From: Anisakis pegreffii
Taxonomy: Eukaryota > Nematoda > Chromadorea > Rhabditida > Anisakidae
DNA length: 64,000 nt
Direction of reading: 5' to 3'
NCBI GenBank assembly: GCA_035041965.1
Contig: JAPYMA010000395.1
Location: 60,402-124,401 of the forward strand
In this document: positions 27,701 through 40,724 of the stretch, one piece after another
Position numbering within the stretch: the stretch's first letter is position 1
How the letters are laid out: every line of letters starts with the position of its first letter
Program-made: the position numbers and the translations under genes
The notes under the pieces: generated by a model
What the model was told of the DNA's origin: nothing
What the model saw: only the letters and a program-made list of their open reading frames with translations
Database searches by the model: none

Positions 27701-30700
27701 TAAAACAAAACTAATAACGAAGTTGATTGGAATGTTGAAAGTATGTTTACGATAATCCTCCGCATAGAAACATTGATACATGATGCTTTTCGTATAAGAT
27801 TCACTGCCTGATGAAGTGTCCGATGGACTACTATCTCAACAAGTGTCTCATAATCGCACTATAAACATTCCTTAACGAGTAAACGTCGACAATGTTCAGT
27901 TTCCACTTAACTCGATTTCGTAAATTTACTGAAGCAAAAATCACTTGGAGAGGAAGGAAACGAATTCATTTCGATAACATTTCCAAGACCTCTTGTCAAC
28001 AAAATTCTCACTTGAATCCAGTGAAGAACTGATCAGTGCTCTGATCGCTTTCGTACTGTGATAGCTTCATCAAATGAAATGAATCGTCGATGTTATAGCA
28101 GTGAAACGTTTATGGTGAGGTTTGTAAAGCGTAATGCTGGAAATTTTTCGGATATATGTCGGTCAAAAATTCATGACGAAAAATTTGTCGTTAGTTGAAA
28201 CTGTGTGTGTTTCTGGATTTTCACTTTAGGTGCTTCCGAATGTGTGCATTTTGACAATATATACAACCTAACTATGTGTTTCGCTTTGGAATTTTGCAGT
28301 CAACGTAACCGATATTTGATAGTGAGACGGAAATTTTGATTCTGCACAGTGCTGGCGCCTATGAAATAGGCTATTTGGTGTTTGTTTTCAGGTTGTGTAA
28401 TTGTGAAAATTGATATAATTATGCAAGCGCTACAACTACTACTAACAAATGTTTCCGCTAATCTCATAAATCACGCAAAACTCCTCATCACTGATTCCTT
28501 CACGCCACACTTATAATTGCATTAGGAAAGCAACACCACAGACTTATACTTAAACCCATTGGATCATGTTTCTTGTCTGCGCTCTGCGTGATTCTCAAAT
28601 ATCCCTTGAATGAAATCCACGAAAAATTCGTGCACATAAGGCGGCCAAAAGTAATAAACAGCTCTCAGTTGTTGATCATGTTAGTAGCTTCTTTGTGTAT
28701 CATCATTCATTTTCGCTGACAAATGATAACTCAAATAAAGTCGAATAACAAATTTGATGGCGACGTTTAATGTGTGATTGAATCGGTTTTTCATTCAGTT
28801 TCAGGCGAATCATCAAATACTCAAGACAACTTTTAACAAACCAACGCAACACCTAGATCGTTTGAGTCGGTAGATTAACATCAACAATGCAAAACAGTTG
28901 TTGTTTTTCGCTTGTCAAATAATTTGTTTATTCGACAAATGAGCCGTGTTTCATCTGATTTTCGAGCAACTGTAGTCGGTGCGCTTAACGATAATTCAAA
29001 GAATTGTTTACAACTTGAGCAATTTGTCGATTTCGTTTATTCGAAACGTGAGTAGAAAACGTATCTCGATGATTTATGATGATGTGATATTGATGACGCT
29101 GTTGAAGACAATTTGTCAGTGTAGACCAGCTGTTTCGCTGATAGTTGATAATAAGATCAGTTGATAGGGAAATTTGAGATGGCCAACGTGGATTGCATTT
29201 CCGCTGAACAATTATAAGATTTGTTGTTTTGATTTTGCAACATTTCCTAGTGATTATTTCTATTTCACCGTGTCTGCGAGCGAAGACACTGAAATATTCT
29301 ATTACACAGAAGATGAATAGCAAAACATGTTGTGTTATTAGTTGTGAATGTAAAACTTTAAAAAATTTGTTAACTGCATCAAAGAAAATGTTTGAAACAG
29401 AAAACACTGCAGAAGATTGTCCGTGGATCTCTGGGCATTTTGTGAACATCTACCTGATTGAGCGAGTGAGCGCATACTGCTATAGGGCAATATAGATTAC
29501 AACCGCACTACTCCAGAGACACAAGATTAATTGTAAACCATACAAAAAGTTCGGTTTCGATTGAAGGGAATCAGAACTGCAGACGTCTGCACAGCAATCA
29601 TCCAAACGAACAAGTTGCCGTTCATGGAATGGAAAATTTCTTATTAATCGTCTTCAAGAGAACTCTTTGCTCCTTAACTGTTCAGTTCTTAACAGCATCC
29701 ATCCATTTAGAGTAGCTTAACGTGAACTTAAACGGGCACGCAATTTCAATGATACTGAGAGCAGAAGAAAATTTTTTAAATGTTAATAGATCCCTTTGAA
29801 CGTTGATTTGTTGAATCCGCCAGCAAATTGCTCAGTGTCCATCGTTGCTAATGTGAAGGAGAGTAAATTGAATGGCATTCTTCTCACATACCTTCTTCTT
29901 GAGTGAGATTTTTTTATGGAATGCATTTAAACGAAGAATTTGGAATTCTTAATGCGAAAATGATTTCATTCTGATGATTGATGAACTTTGAGTTGCCACT
30001 TTATTCTTATTTGATCGGAATAGCGATAGAAGACGTTCTGCGTTTGCAAATTATTCCTTACTATTACTAGCAGTTTTGCATCCGTAATGCTTTCTTGAAT
30101 AGAACAAACCATCTCGAAGAACTCATTTAAAGCGATTCGTAGAAACACTTCGCAAAATTTCTTCTTTCGCTATAGATTTTATTGAGAAAATCAAAATTAT
30201 CAAAAAATTGCGATTTCTATGAAGCATCTAATTTGGTTGTTCTCTGAATGTTGAATTGAATAAAAGGCAGAAATTGATGAGAGAGTGAAATTATCCCAGT
30301 TCCTCGAATACCAATTACTAACAGCAATCTGGGAAATCACTAATGGATTCTCATCAACCGATGCGTTCCTATGCTGCTCACTTCTTGATTGACGTCTTAG
30401 CACTGGTCAACTATAGAAAGTTTTTCAATATTTTAGCACTTTTGCGCGTTTGCAACGATGATGTGAAACAATTTTTGATCAGCAAAAGACTGATCCTTAA
30501 TCATGAATGTTCCATAGTCCCTTGGGATTTATTGTTAGGACAAGTGAAGAGAATTGGATCTGCTAGTGTGTGTTGTCCGTAATCCGTATTCCCTCGGATA
30601 GTAGTCGTTTCGAGTGATCAGAACTCTTCTTATGTTGCTAGTTGCAACTTTGTAACAATGTGTAGCAGTTTTTAAGTGTGCAAATTCATGTGTTCTATGG

Positions 30701-33700
30701 TTCGTCGAATGCAAATAAGCGTTCAAGAAGGATTTTGCAAAGGCATATAATTGTATTGAGCCGTGTCGTGAACGAACGAACGAACGAGCGGCGAGCCGTC
30801 GATGATGAATGATGTACCCTTCGTTATGAGAGCTTATCTACTAAACTTAGCTGAATTCTATGTGTCCCTAAGCTAGAAAGCCTTTTTCTGTGTGCTAATT
30901 GAATTGACTGTTCAACACCTAAACACACTCGTCTTGTTGTCGTTGTAGTGAATCAGCAGTAGTTAATGACACGTATCGCCAGATTATAACTTTGTTCCAT
31001 ATCACATTTAAATTTGACAACATCTCGTAATGCCTCAACATAAATCATTTAATCAGCAGACGACTTAGCCAATACATGTTATTGCTTAGGCCACATATGA
31101 TTTATAGCAAGAGCGACATTGTCGTCATTGTTCGTCATGAAGACGAATCTGAAACAGAGAAAGAAGATGAGCACGATCAAAGCTTGCGAAATCCGAGTGA
31201 GGTGATGAGAAGTCGGTGAGAAATTGAATGCAGTCATGAGATGTTCAAGTGTGCACGGACGATTCGACGAAATTTGATAGTTTTGCGGAAGAACTAGTAT
31301 GCAGTGGAGCATATAGTGAAAGTTTAGCAGCGTGCCTGAACGACCGACCACAAGATCCCGCTGGATAGATCCCGCTAGCATACGAGTGCGCAAAGGCGAG
31401 TAGATCACAATGAAGATGTTGTGCATAATGTCGCATATATGAGGCATGAATAGCTCAAATCTTCACGTTAGTTCGTGAGACGAACGAGACAAATTTCAGT
31501 GATAATCGCAGTGATAATAATTTCAGTCGTGATACCACTAGAAATAATCGCCATTGTGCATGTTTCCTTTTGCGTTTTCCGCTGCCAATTGACAATCACC
31601 GTTAGAAACGAGAGCGAATTTCCACTCTTACTGAATGCCTCCTCAAAAAAAACAACTTGTTCGCTAATAATAAGTTGCCAGCACGTATTAAACTTGGATG
31701 TTGTTAATAGCAGCCGTTGGACTGAGCCATTCGACTGGCTGTCTGATGTAGAATTATCAAGAGTGTGTGCACATGAGATCAGTATCACGCATTTTTAGCA
31801 TTCACTTCGATGATTGCGACAGATCTTTGTGAGTGTGAACGTTCAATCGTGTCGTTAGCAAAAGATTAACACAGTACGTAGATCTGTCTATCTATCAGTC
31901 TCTAAGTAGTGTTGATTCTCGTGATGCAGCTAAACGCTAACACAGAATGGGCGTGTTCAAGCGCAGTAGGATTTTAGGAACATAGAACAAGTTGACAAAG
32001 TTTAGTCGTTTTACGAGACTGAAGATGATTAAGTTGGTAAGGAGGAGAAAAGACACTGAAAGAAACTGAAAAGATAAACTGAAAACGTCGGGGTGATAAT
32101 TGTGATGGGATTGAGTGAAATAAAAATGTTAAACAACGATATTTTGCGTTGAAATTTGACGATTGCTGTTGGACTGCTGAAAGTGAATGGTGTTAGTGGA
32201 GAGTTTTTGGTGTGTTTATTCCAGCGAGTAAGTTTTGCTGCGCTAAGTAGTTGACGTGTAGTAGAAGATAAACGCATAAATGTGATGATAAACGATGTTT
32301 TGACGAGCGGATATGCGCTAAGAGCTTTGAGAACGACGTTCGGTGGTTTCACTGGAGACAAGGACGAAACGAAGAGGTTTTTCGGGAATGAAGTAAGAGG
32401 CGGTGGCAGCAAGTTTGTAAGTGGACGAGTGCTGTTGTTGCTGCTGCTACTACTACTAGTGCTGCTGGTAGCAGTGGTCGTGAGCTAAGTTGCTAACGAA
32501 TCAAATTCACTTCATCAACACTGTTTTTGATGTGGTGCCATTGTTGAATCAACGCAAGAATCAACACTTTTTTTTCCAATATCACGGCACTGTTTCGACG
32601 AAGTTATTGTTTTGTTTCACCGATTGTAATTATCACATTTCTACTTTTTGTTGACTAATACCATCATCGACAACAACAACAACAACAACAGAAACAATTG
32701 CACTTAGTGGTTCATCAATCATATCCCGTACATAAATCATTTCAATGAACAAGTGATTAATTGCACCCGAACATCGTTCAGCTATCATTTGCTCTACCTC
32801 TGCTTCTGTATTCCTTATTTTGATTGAAAATCATTAGCCTATAAGGGTACTCTTGCAAGTGGATTCATCTGATCCATCTGATGCGCATCTGAATCCACTT
32901 ATCCACTTTATGAGGATTATCCGCTCCGTTTCACCTCCATCGTATTGATCTTGCATCAGTTCCACCAAAATACCTCACAAATTTTGTTAAAACCCCACTC
33001 AAACGTGTTATTTGTACGTATTATTTTATCTGCTGCGACTGGCTACAGTACTATTTGCAACCTTGATCATCCCAATCATTAATAGCAGAGGATGACCCAA
33101 ATCGGTTTCTATACAACCAATCCGCTGGCGTGTACAGCAGCGCATGGACATCCATCGCTAGCATCCTACCATCACTTAATGGACTCGCACACAGTTTCAT
33201 ATACAAGTTCGTTAATGGGTTACGCCTAAAAAAACATTTTACCGTTCCAAATATGGCCATAAGTCGCCATAAATGTCTGCATGCTGAGTGCTACGTGCTC
33301 GTAGAATTATATCCTCAGAGTGATGTTTTATCTGCACTTATCGTTAGGATTTGATTTCAGTCAGTATGTAATGTTGAGCTCTTGAAGAAATTTATGGAGG
33401 TTGGAGAATTTGGAGTAATCATAACCTCATCTATTGCAAAAGTGTAAAATGTTTGAGTTCATACACATTTCACCGTTTCTCACCTCATTCACCTCATTTA
33501 AGAAACCTAAATGATATTTCACGATCAAATACTGGAAGTAGCAGTTTGCACATGAGCAAAAACCACTGAAACTGCTCAAATTTATTGTTCTTAAGGCACA
33601 CTGATCAAGAAAATCGACTGAGAATAACTTATTTTGTGAATAATTTCAGAACGAGTACCGAACTGTCAAAAATGTGGTCAACATGGTCGTAAATCAAGAC

Positions 33701-36700
33701 TGAAGGGTCACAAGCGTATTTGTCCGTATCGAGATTGTAATTGTGCAAAGGTTAGCATTTTAATTGCTTGTTTGCTATCCTCTTCAAGTATCTTCAATTG
33801 ATAATTTGTTGAATGCACGGATCTATATTTTGAGCTCTTCGTAATAACTAACAAAGATTGAGGGAGTACTTTTTCAACAATTTGCACTAATCATTCTCAG
33901 CTTGTTCAGATTGCTTATTGAATTTATTGCTTTATTCGAGAACGATCGCTTTGCTAACCACAAAAACTTATCTCTCCATTCATCGTGTCCTGTTCTTTCC
34001 CATCTCTTATCGCCTTCATCAATCCACTACAAACTTCGTTTTTTTTGTTGTTGTTCTAATGTCCTTCGTATTGCTCTCAAGTATTTCTATCTTCAGTCAG
34101 CAACTTTAAATTGGCTTCTCCCGTCAATATGTACTAGGTAAACATTCGTTTTAGAGGATTTACGCAAACTGCGCGAAATTATTTCCGTTCAACGCAAAAT
34201 ATTTGCTTGAAAATTGAACAACTGCTGGAAATGAGTCGCAAAATTGTACTTTTCCAAGCGGTAATTGAGGTGAACACGTTAGTTGGTTGGGTTGGCTTGT
34301 ACAGCCAACAATTTACTGCTTTTCTCATGCTAATTACTTGATGTGACCTGTGTGGAAAGCATTGGAACCAATGTTCCAGTTGAAATTCAGTATGAGGCGG
34401 CTTGTTGATTGCCTATTTTAGATGAAAGAAATGGCTTTGAGAATGTTGATTTTATCAAGTGTAAAGAGCGGATGGCGATAATTGCTGAATGATTAAGCCT
34501 TCCGATCGAAGTGATCTTTGCCAATGTTGCGCTCAAAGCATGCATTCGATGATTTCAGCTTGACACAACTCGATCCTCAAATCAATTATAGCGAATGTCA
34601 TATTTAGCGTTGCGTTTATGATTAGCCTCCAAATTGCTTCCGTTAATTCAGTTCCACTCGCCACCGATTTCAATGTTTTTCATCCTGTTTTCTCATTTGA
34701 TCTCATCCGTTCAGTTTGTTTCCGTTCAATCGCATGCACTCGGATAGCGAAACACTGTGGATTGTGGATTGCATGTGGATTTGTGAACCGGGATTAGGAT
34801 AGGATCATGTATTGACGGTAATTTGATCCCTAGTTTGTTGAACTTGCAACAGTGTCAAGTCCAGAGCCTCGACTAATTTTAAGTTGATGTAGCCGTTTAA
34901 GTGATTTTCCATCCAAGACAGCAACCAAGTTGCGAACAGTCAGGGAAAACTTCTTTGAATCATATCAGTGAGGAAAAAACCACGTCCGAAAAACCTATAC
35001 AGAACATCCATTCTGATTTACAAGCGGAGAACCGCTAAAAAATCATTAGAGTGTTTCTCTGAATCATTTCATTAGAAATTTTAGCATTTATATATGTGCA
35101 TGAGGGATGTCGTTGATGTGCTGCTGCCTTTGACTAAAGCCATAAACATGTTTCATTTGAAACGTTTGTTGACTGAAACATTCCGAGGAAAGAAACGTCA
35201 AGAGTAATGAACTGATGAGGGGCGCATGCTGTGACAGATATATCATTACGAATGCAAATAGTGATCTCCGTCGTGAACTTTTTACATCTCTCACCAGTAC
35301 GCTTACTTTCATTCGAAAACACTCAATACGAACTGATCTATCTGACATAAAAACCCATCAAACACTCGCTTAGCTCTTCCTTGTTCCACTTCGCATTATT
35401 TACAGCCAACATACGAATATTCCCTCAAAAATTTGCATTCATGCCATCGAATATCTTCGCTAAAATCGGTTCACTGAAACGATAATCGTTGAAAATCTGT
35501 CAGATGGTAAACGATTTGAAGGGGACGAAAAATGTTGCATTATTGAGAAAGCGTTGTTGACGTTAATCACCGAAGAGCATCGTCAACAACGAATTTATAA
35601 AGAAGAAATTATGATAATGATGATGTTTGTTTTGTTTTGGATGTGGGAATGAATTCATTTGGGATTCGATGGATCCAACGTTGAATCGAATGCTGAAACT
35701 ATGCGATTAAAATGAGTTATTAGCATTATTTGCATGCTTCATTGACGAATGTGTTTCAGTCTATTTCATGTGATTAAACGCCCGTTGCTAAAACAACAAC
35801 ATTCACTTCAAATCAACCAAATAACAAGCATTCCTTAAATCATCGATTAACGCTCAGTTATTATCTAATATTACCAATGGGATATTATTGCTATGCAGCA
35901 TTGGTCAAAACGAAACAAAAACACATATTAATCAGCAAATATGTCAATCCTCATTTGGCATGACCCGTTTCTGCCATCAAAATTATTGGCCAACTGACCA
36001 GATTCTCTGCTTTAACACCTCATAACTGCACTAAACTTGCTGAAGGGTAAAAACTGTTGAAATTTTCATCTCATTGAAATCACAGTCTGTCCTTGCAAAA
36101 CGATTGACCTTTTGATTGTAATTGTTTGTCTCAGTCACGTCCATATTACTCCTCTCAATACGGCAATGACATTTGTCAGATTATCAACTTGTTGCTACTT
36201 TATCCAGTCTGAGATTTCAACCAATCCGAGATTATGAGTTAAGATGCCCAAAGCCTTCCTCGCATATCATGATGTCTCTTCATGAGCATCGTCCATCAAT
36301 GATTTCGTAGCGCTAACATATACTTGAAAACATGAAAACATCCGCAAACTGCAAATTTTAGTAATGAATATAAGCTGAGCAATTCATTTGTGACGGTCAC
36401 AATTGTGGTCGGTGTGTTGCAAGCTGCAGCAGTAAGCTGCTTCACATGAACAAGTCCGAAATTCTTTACTGTGACATTTCAGTGCCAAGTGGTCAGCGAG
36501 AGGCAGAAGTTGATGGCCGACCAGATCAAGATTCGACGTCGACAACGAAAAGACACCTTGATGAATATAACACGTGAGAATATCACTGCTACACTGAACG
36601 CTGCAGCCGTTGTGGCAGCCGCTGGACCAATACCGTACCTGAACAATTTCAATGCTCTTTTGTGTAAGTTTTAGCATAGAAAAAAATTGTAGTCTGAATC

Positions 36701-38548
36701 CGAACTGATATTTTGAACTGAAAACATATTGCGTTGTCTAAACAACCGATCGAGGAGTGAACGAGAAGGAACTTTTCCGTCATACAATTTGCAAACTCTT
36801 TCACTGTGAATTCAATGATTTCTCTGTAAGAGACCACAGAATTGACTGCACTCAATGAATAGAATCACTAAATTGTTGTGTGTGTTAAACGTTTCACACC
36901 TAATCTTATCCTACTCAACTTACTTAAGAAGTATTGTTTGCGGCTGTATTACGCATACAATTTCATCGAGTAAATACCAGCAATCATGTTAGAATTCCGT
37001 CGAATCCAAAAAAGCATCGGCAAATGTATTCATCGTCAGTTCCTGGTCGCAATTTGTGCAAACGATCGATTCAGCGATCTACTAGTTTACTGCCACTATG
37101 CACAGTGCATTTTGCGTTCATGGGCAGTTGTACACTACCGTAACCCGCAACAACACTAATCATTATGAAACCTTTTTTGCTACATTCATTTTCTTCATCT
37201 CCACCATCGACAACAATTTCCTCCTAATTGTTCACTGACAACATCGAAACATATCATGAAGTTCAATGAACAAACGAAATGATGGTTGCACTCTCTAGCA
37301 GACGTGATATTTCCAGTATAAACATGAACACACTGCAAAATACATCCATCCTAAGAGTGTTTCAGAATGTTTAGAATGCACATGACAGAGACTGACTGCA
37401 AATCGATTCATGTCCCCAGCAAAAGTACAGCTTTAAATTGTCGTTTGCTTGAAAGGGTTCATAGGCTTTCAAGAATTGCAGAAACCAAAAATTGTTCGTA
37501 TCACACAACGTTACGAATAAATATGTAACGCTGTGTCCTCGAAACATTTTTGCAAAACATCAAACTCATCACGAGTGTATTTGTGCAAATTCAAAACGGA
37601 AAAAATTTTCTATCCACCACCCTGCATGCATATATCTTCAATTGACCGGGACAATGGAACATGTTACACTTGAGCTTGCAAGCATAAATATTCCTAATGC
37701 AAGTGTTTATTCACTGAACATCTTTAGTGCATACAACGGATTTGTCTAATCAAAACAATTGCAATGCTCACTCCTTAGTCCATCATTCCTATTTGTTTCA
37801 GAAAACTGCAAATTTCAGCACTAGATGACCACTGTTTTTTCGCATCTAATAATTTGTGGATAAGTTTAACTGAACTCGAATTTCAGATAAACAATTGCAA
37901 CAAACTATGCACCAACCACCTTCTTCATTCGTGAGCAGTTCATCACCGACCGGTAGTGTCACTGAATCCAATTCATACTCACCCACATCATCGATCAACA
38001 ATACGTTCACTCCATCGCCACCGGACGTGCTCAAAGCTGCGGTCAGTGCACAAACCGCCGCCTCAAGCGCCATTCCAACGTCACTCGCACAACTACCGTC
38101 TCTGCTCTTCCACGCAGCCCCGGCTGTTTCGGCGGCTTCTTTAGGCGCTAGCACAGCTGGTAGAGCGTTACCTGGTGCAGTAGCCACAGCAACAGCTACG
38201 AATGGTGCTGCTGCAAGTTGCTTCTCATCGCTGATCGACTCGTTAAACAACGCAACCGCACCGATCGCGATGCCAGTGGCGATCAATCCGTCGCTGTTGA
38301 GCGCTGCGGCTGCCTGCTCGTCATCGTCCAGTACGTCTGCCGCAGCCGTGCATGCAGTTCAACAAGCGGCTGCCCACAGCAACCATCCACTCATGAATCT
38401 GTCGTCTATGATCGACAATGAACAATTGCTACAGTCACTGTTGAACAACGTTCGCCTTCTGGAGCAGAAAATGTGCTCAATTGAGAAGCAGTCTCATGAT
38501 GAAACAAATGCTGCATCAAGTGCGTTCGTTGACGTCTGTAGTGTTTAG
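21773..38548 (+). CDS. mab-3/dmd-3-like: Two-DM-domain transcription factor (MAB-3/DMD-3 type), 5 exons
   Basis: Exons are 21773-21836, 24313-24555, 33650-33750, 36483-36663 and 37887-38548; phases close to give 416 residues. DM domain 1 (about residues 30-75) shows YYCQRCLNH, then CECLYATCTC and a KRRVLN tail. DM domain 2 (about 104-160) shows CQKCGQHG, GHKRICP and CNCAKCQ, with the tail RQKLMADQIKIRRRQ. It is split by a 2.7-kb intron just before the last zinc-binding Cys. Paired DM domains are known in C. elegans MAB-3 and DMD-3, which control male-specific development by binding DNA; which of the two this matches is not decided here. The C-terminal exon is low-complexity, rich in Ser, Ala and Thr, and ends in a short amphipathic stretch near residues 370-400. 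Exon 1 is the least certain part: its ATG lies one base after a TTTCAG acceptor and it ends at a strong GTGAGT donor in the right phase, but it has no domain of its own. Exons 2-5 are secure. The intron before DM2 is 9.1 kb. Confidence 0.9.
23349..23484 (-). other. Candidate minus-strand exon in the first DM-gene intron
   Basis: Reading the minus strand, ATAAACAG precedes an open stretch containing GLDVMEEDLKTCMRYF and NKPILSTPAALTATAFNAA. It ends NVLK at an AAG|GTATCG donor: 45 codons bounded by splice-like sites, with higher local GC. A second minus frame and one plus frame are also open here, so the coding strand is unclear. Family not recognised. Confidence 0.25.
23719..23751 (+). repeat. 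T tract followed by G-rich tract
   Basis: A run of T is followed by GGGGGTGGGGGAGGGGG, four closely spaced G runs that could fold as a G-quadruplex. It lies inside the first DM-gene intron. Confidence 0.7.
30770..30787 (+). repeat. (GAAC)n short tandem repeat
   Basis: Four GAAC units followed by a diverged GAGC, within the long DM-gene intron. Confidence 0.85.
32670..32690 (+). repeat. (ACA)7 microsatellite
   Basis: Seven ACA units within the long DM-gene intron. Confidence 0.95.
33089..33354 (+). other. Open segment resembling a receptor C-terminal exon
   Basis: After AATAGCAG the frame reads EDDPNRFLYNQSAG and then a hydrophobic SSAWTSIASILPSLNG. HSFIYKFVNGLRLKK follows, which recalls a seventh transmembrane helix and tail of a 7TM receptor, though the NPxxY motif is absent. 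It ends at TGA 295 bases before the DM2 exon. The opposite strand is also open across it. No other receptor exons were found, so this is a weak call. Confidence 0.2.
33751..36482 (+). other. 2.7-kb intron splitting DM domain 2
   Basis: It begins GTTAGC directly after the CAAAG exon end and ends GACATTTCAG. It interrupts the DM2 zinc module between CNCAK and the following Cys. No gene or repeat was recognised inside. Confidence 0.8.
36664..37886 (+). other. Intron between DM2 tail and C-terminal exon
   Basis: It begins GTAAGTTTT and ends GAATTTCAG. Short open frames within it (for example 36934-37143 and 37492-37749) have no recognisable motif and are most likely chance. Confidence 0.75.
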
Positions 38549-38702
38549 CCATGCGTGTCTGTCTTATCCCATCGATCAGTGAGTTTACGCTTCCACTGAC
38601 CGCTTCCAGAATGTCTTTCATGAATTCGATGTCGGAGTTTCTCAAGCAAGTGCGACAAATTTCTTCACCTTGATATTGCACACAGCGCATAGATAATATG
38701 GT
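38549..38702 (-). other. Candidate minus-strand exon opposite the DM gene 3' end
   Basis: Reading the minus strand, CACTTTTTCAG ends at 38703 and is followed by 12 bases and an ATG at 38690. The open frame contains EEICRTCLRNSDIEF and continues with DILEAVSGSVNSL before running antisense into the DM gene's last exon. A GTAAAC that could serve as donor lies in this stretch. The composition looks protein-like and the acceptor is good, but no family was recognised. It may equally be DM-gene 3' UTR sequence, since the plus strand here also carries a short open frame. Unproven. Confidence 0.2.
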
Positions 38703-38937
38703 CTGAAAAAGTGAAACCTACCAGGAAATTTCAGTGGATTAGAGCCAAAGTATAATGTTTTGAGTACGAGATTGTTTTTCGGTGACCCACTAATTGCAAG
38801 CTCTTTTTTGAGCAAATGTGTTGCTCATCAGTTCATGGCGGTCAGTTGCGAGCCCTCACCGATACCATGTCGTTGTTCCATTTAAATGACACCAAAATTC
38901 ATAATAATTTTTGCAATTTTCTCTTGTCTGCCGATAC

Positions 38938-38943
38938 AATAAA
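38938..38943 (+). terminator. Candidate poly(A) signal of the DM gene
   Basis: AATAAA lies 390 bases after the stop codon of the DM gene, followed by AT-rich sequence. It is the first such hexamer I saw downstream of the stop. Confidence 0.4.
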
Positions 38944-40548
38944 TTTATTGATAACTGTAAAAGATTTTAAAATTGTCTAATTTCTTCCTTATTGAATTGT
39001 GATTGATCAGCGCGATATTGGTAAAAAGGGTTTCTTTCGATATCAAATTTCCTGTTTTCAAAATGTTTTTGGATTTTTGAAATAGTTCACAAATAGGTGA
39101 ACGGGAAGCGTCATTACTGAACGAATTCTTCCAATTAAATATTACGATGTAAAATTATGCGCCCTACCTCTTCCATGGAAATTTCTTCTTCATTTGGGCT
39201 GACACAGTTGATAATGAGGATTGAGTGGTTCGAAGAAGCACGAATATCTCATAATAACATGGGATTCTTTTAATAACAGCCCTCCAATCAGGTCGTTTGC
39301 TTGCAATCATGTTCGAAGGTTGTCACATTTCCAGAATTTATTACTTGATTGAGAAAAAATGTCAATGAATTTGTTATGTGTATTGTGTTGTCTCGTTGAA
39401 TATGATGTGTACAGAGAATGAAACTAAAGAAGAAACTGTGATTTCAATATTTATCTATCCATTGCGTTACCTACATATGTCGTTGATATTGTCTTTACTA
39501 TGCGTATGATTACGATTGCTGGATACAAGGTACTTCATTTGTTATATTACATTACGATTGAAGATGGTGATCCGAAGAAGCCAAAAATTCACTCAGAATC
39601 TCATTAAATGGTAGATATGAGTCTCTTTCAATTACAACTCTAAGGCTGATGCGAAAAATTTTGTTAAACGACTTTATTCACCTCCGAACCTAACCCCAAT
39701 GAAACTCTCAAGGAACACCATCGAATTTCCTCGTAATGCTTCAGCAAAACAGCGAGCTTTTCTCTCATTTCTCGGTTGATTTTTGTTCCGGTTTAATGTC
39801 TGTAACGTTATTTTTTTTATTTTTGGTTTCAATATTTCCTCTTTGCCTATCAAACCTCGTTGATTCTGTTCGTTTGTTTGTATTTTTAGTTTGATTATTT
39901 TCATAACCAACTCGTCTTTATACCTCAAAATTTCAGTGTTCTTTTGGTTTTCAGTGTTGTTGTTATTTCTGCGGTTGTTGTTGTTGTACATATGGACCTC
40001 TTTTCGGTGTTTTGTTTCTAATCGTTTTCTTACTTGTGAGATTTCATCACCTCATCATCCAATATCTAACTGTGTTCCCGTAGAATCGGTGCCGTAGTGT
40101 GGATTCTTGGGTATGTGATGGCTGCATCTTGGGTATTTTTATCTTTATGTAGACTGATGGGATGGATATCTGTGGATAAATCTATTAATCCAATGGAACA
40201 GTAACCAGTAGCGCTGAACGCAGCCAGCGGATCTGTAAGTGACGGAGCAGTCCCTCGTATATCGGTATCTTTTCGGGTTGCTCCAGGACACAATCTCAAG
40301 CCATCCTCTACTTGCACCACAAAAAAAGCAACTCTTCAAACTTTCTCTTTAGTTGTTTCTTTCTGATTTTTTTTTTGTTTTGTTTTTCTTTCATCTTCTC
40401 TTCTTCACTCATGCTGTTGTCCTCATTTCGGTTCTGTCATTGTTTTAACTGTTTGAATGAATCGTTTATGACGTCTAGTACTAACGCTGATACTAGTTCT
40501 TTTAATTTCACCTCTTTTCGAGCCCCATTGTGACATCCCACCATTTAC

Positions 40549-40724
40549 CTTGTATCTTCGGTTCTCTTCCTCATGCTGATTCGTGATCAATTCTTTGTGT
40601 TCGCATTGTTGTTCTTGCTGAACAGTCGCAACTCGGTGCAATCGTTTTTCAGCAATTACTCTTTTGAGTGAAAAGAATTCATTTTTCTGAATGAGGTGAT
40701 CACTCACGTTGGATTTTACAAGTC
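40549..40724 (-). other. Candidate minus-strand exon, charged and Gln-rich
   Basis: On the minus strand, TACTTGCAG leads into 58 open codons containing EFFSLKRVIAEKRLHRVATV, QQEQQCEHKEL and HEEENRRYK. It ends at AAG|GTAAAT. Further minus-strand open stretches lie at 40069-40320 (LRLCPGATRKDTDIRGTAP) and 39674-39991 (Asn/Lys-rich). Together they could be one gene, but the joins were not established and no family was recognised. Confidence 0.3.

Larger units (their letters stand above)
24556..33649 (+). other. 9.1-kb intron of the DM gene
   Basis: The intron opens with GTGAGC after a GGAG exon end and closes with TAATTTCAG. It holds no conserved gene that I recognise. Contents worth noting are a GAAC tetranucleotide run near 30.77 kb, CTG- and CAA-type runs near 32.45 and 32.68 kb, and an open segment at 33089-33354 that could be a receptor-like exon or chance. 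Several open frames of 100-150 codons between 28.9 and 32.4 kb show no family motif. Confidence 0.75.

Noticed and set aside
28985..29449. 154-codon minus-strand open frame
   Set aside because: Long for this sequence, but no family motif, no splice context and incoherent composition; treated as chance.
31079..31447. 122-codon minus-strand frame with hydrophobic stretches, considered as a receptor
   Set aside because: No receptor motif and no neighbouring exons; another minus frame is also open here.
37846..38286. 146-codon minus-strand Ala-rich frame
   Set aside because: Antisense of the low-complexity Ser/Ala-rich last exon of the DM gene.
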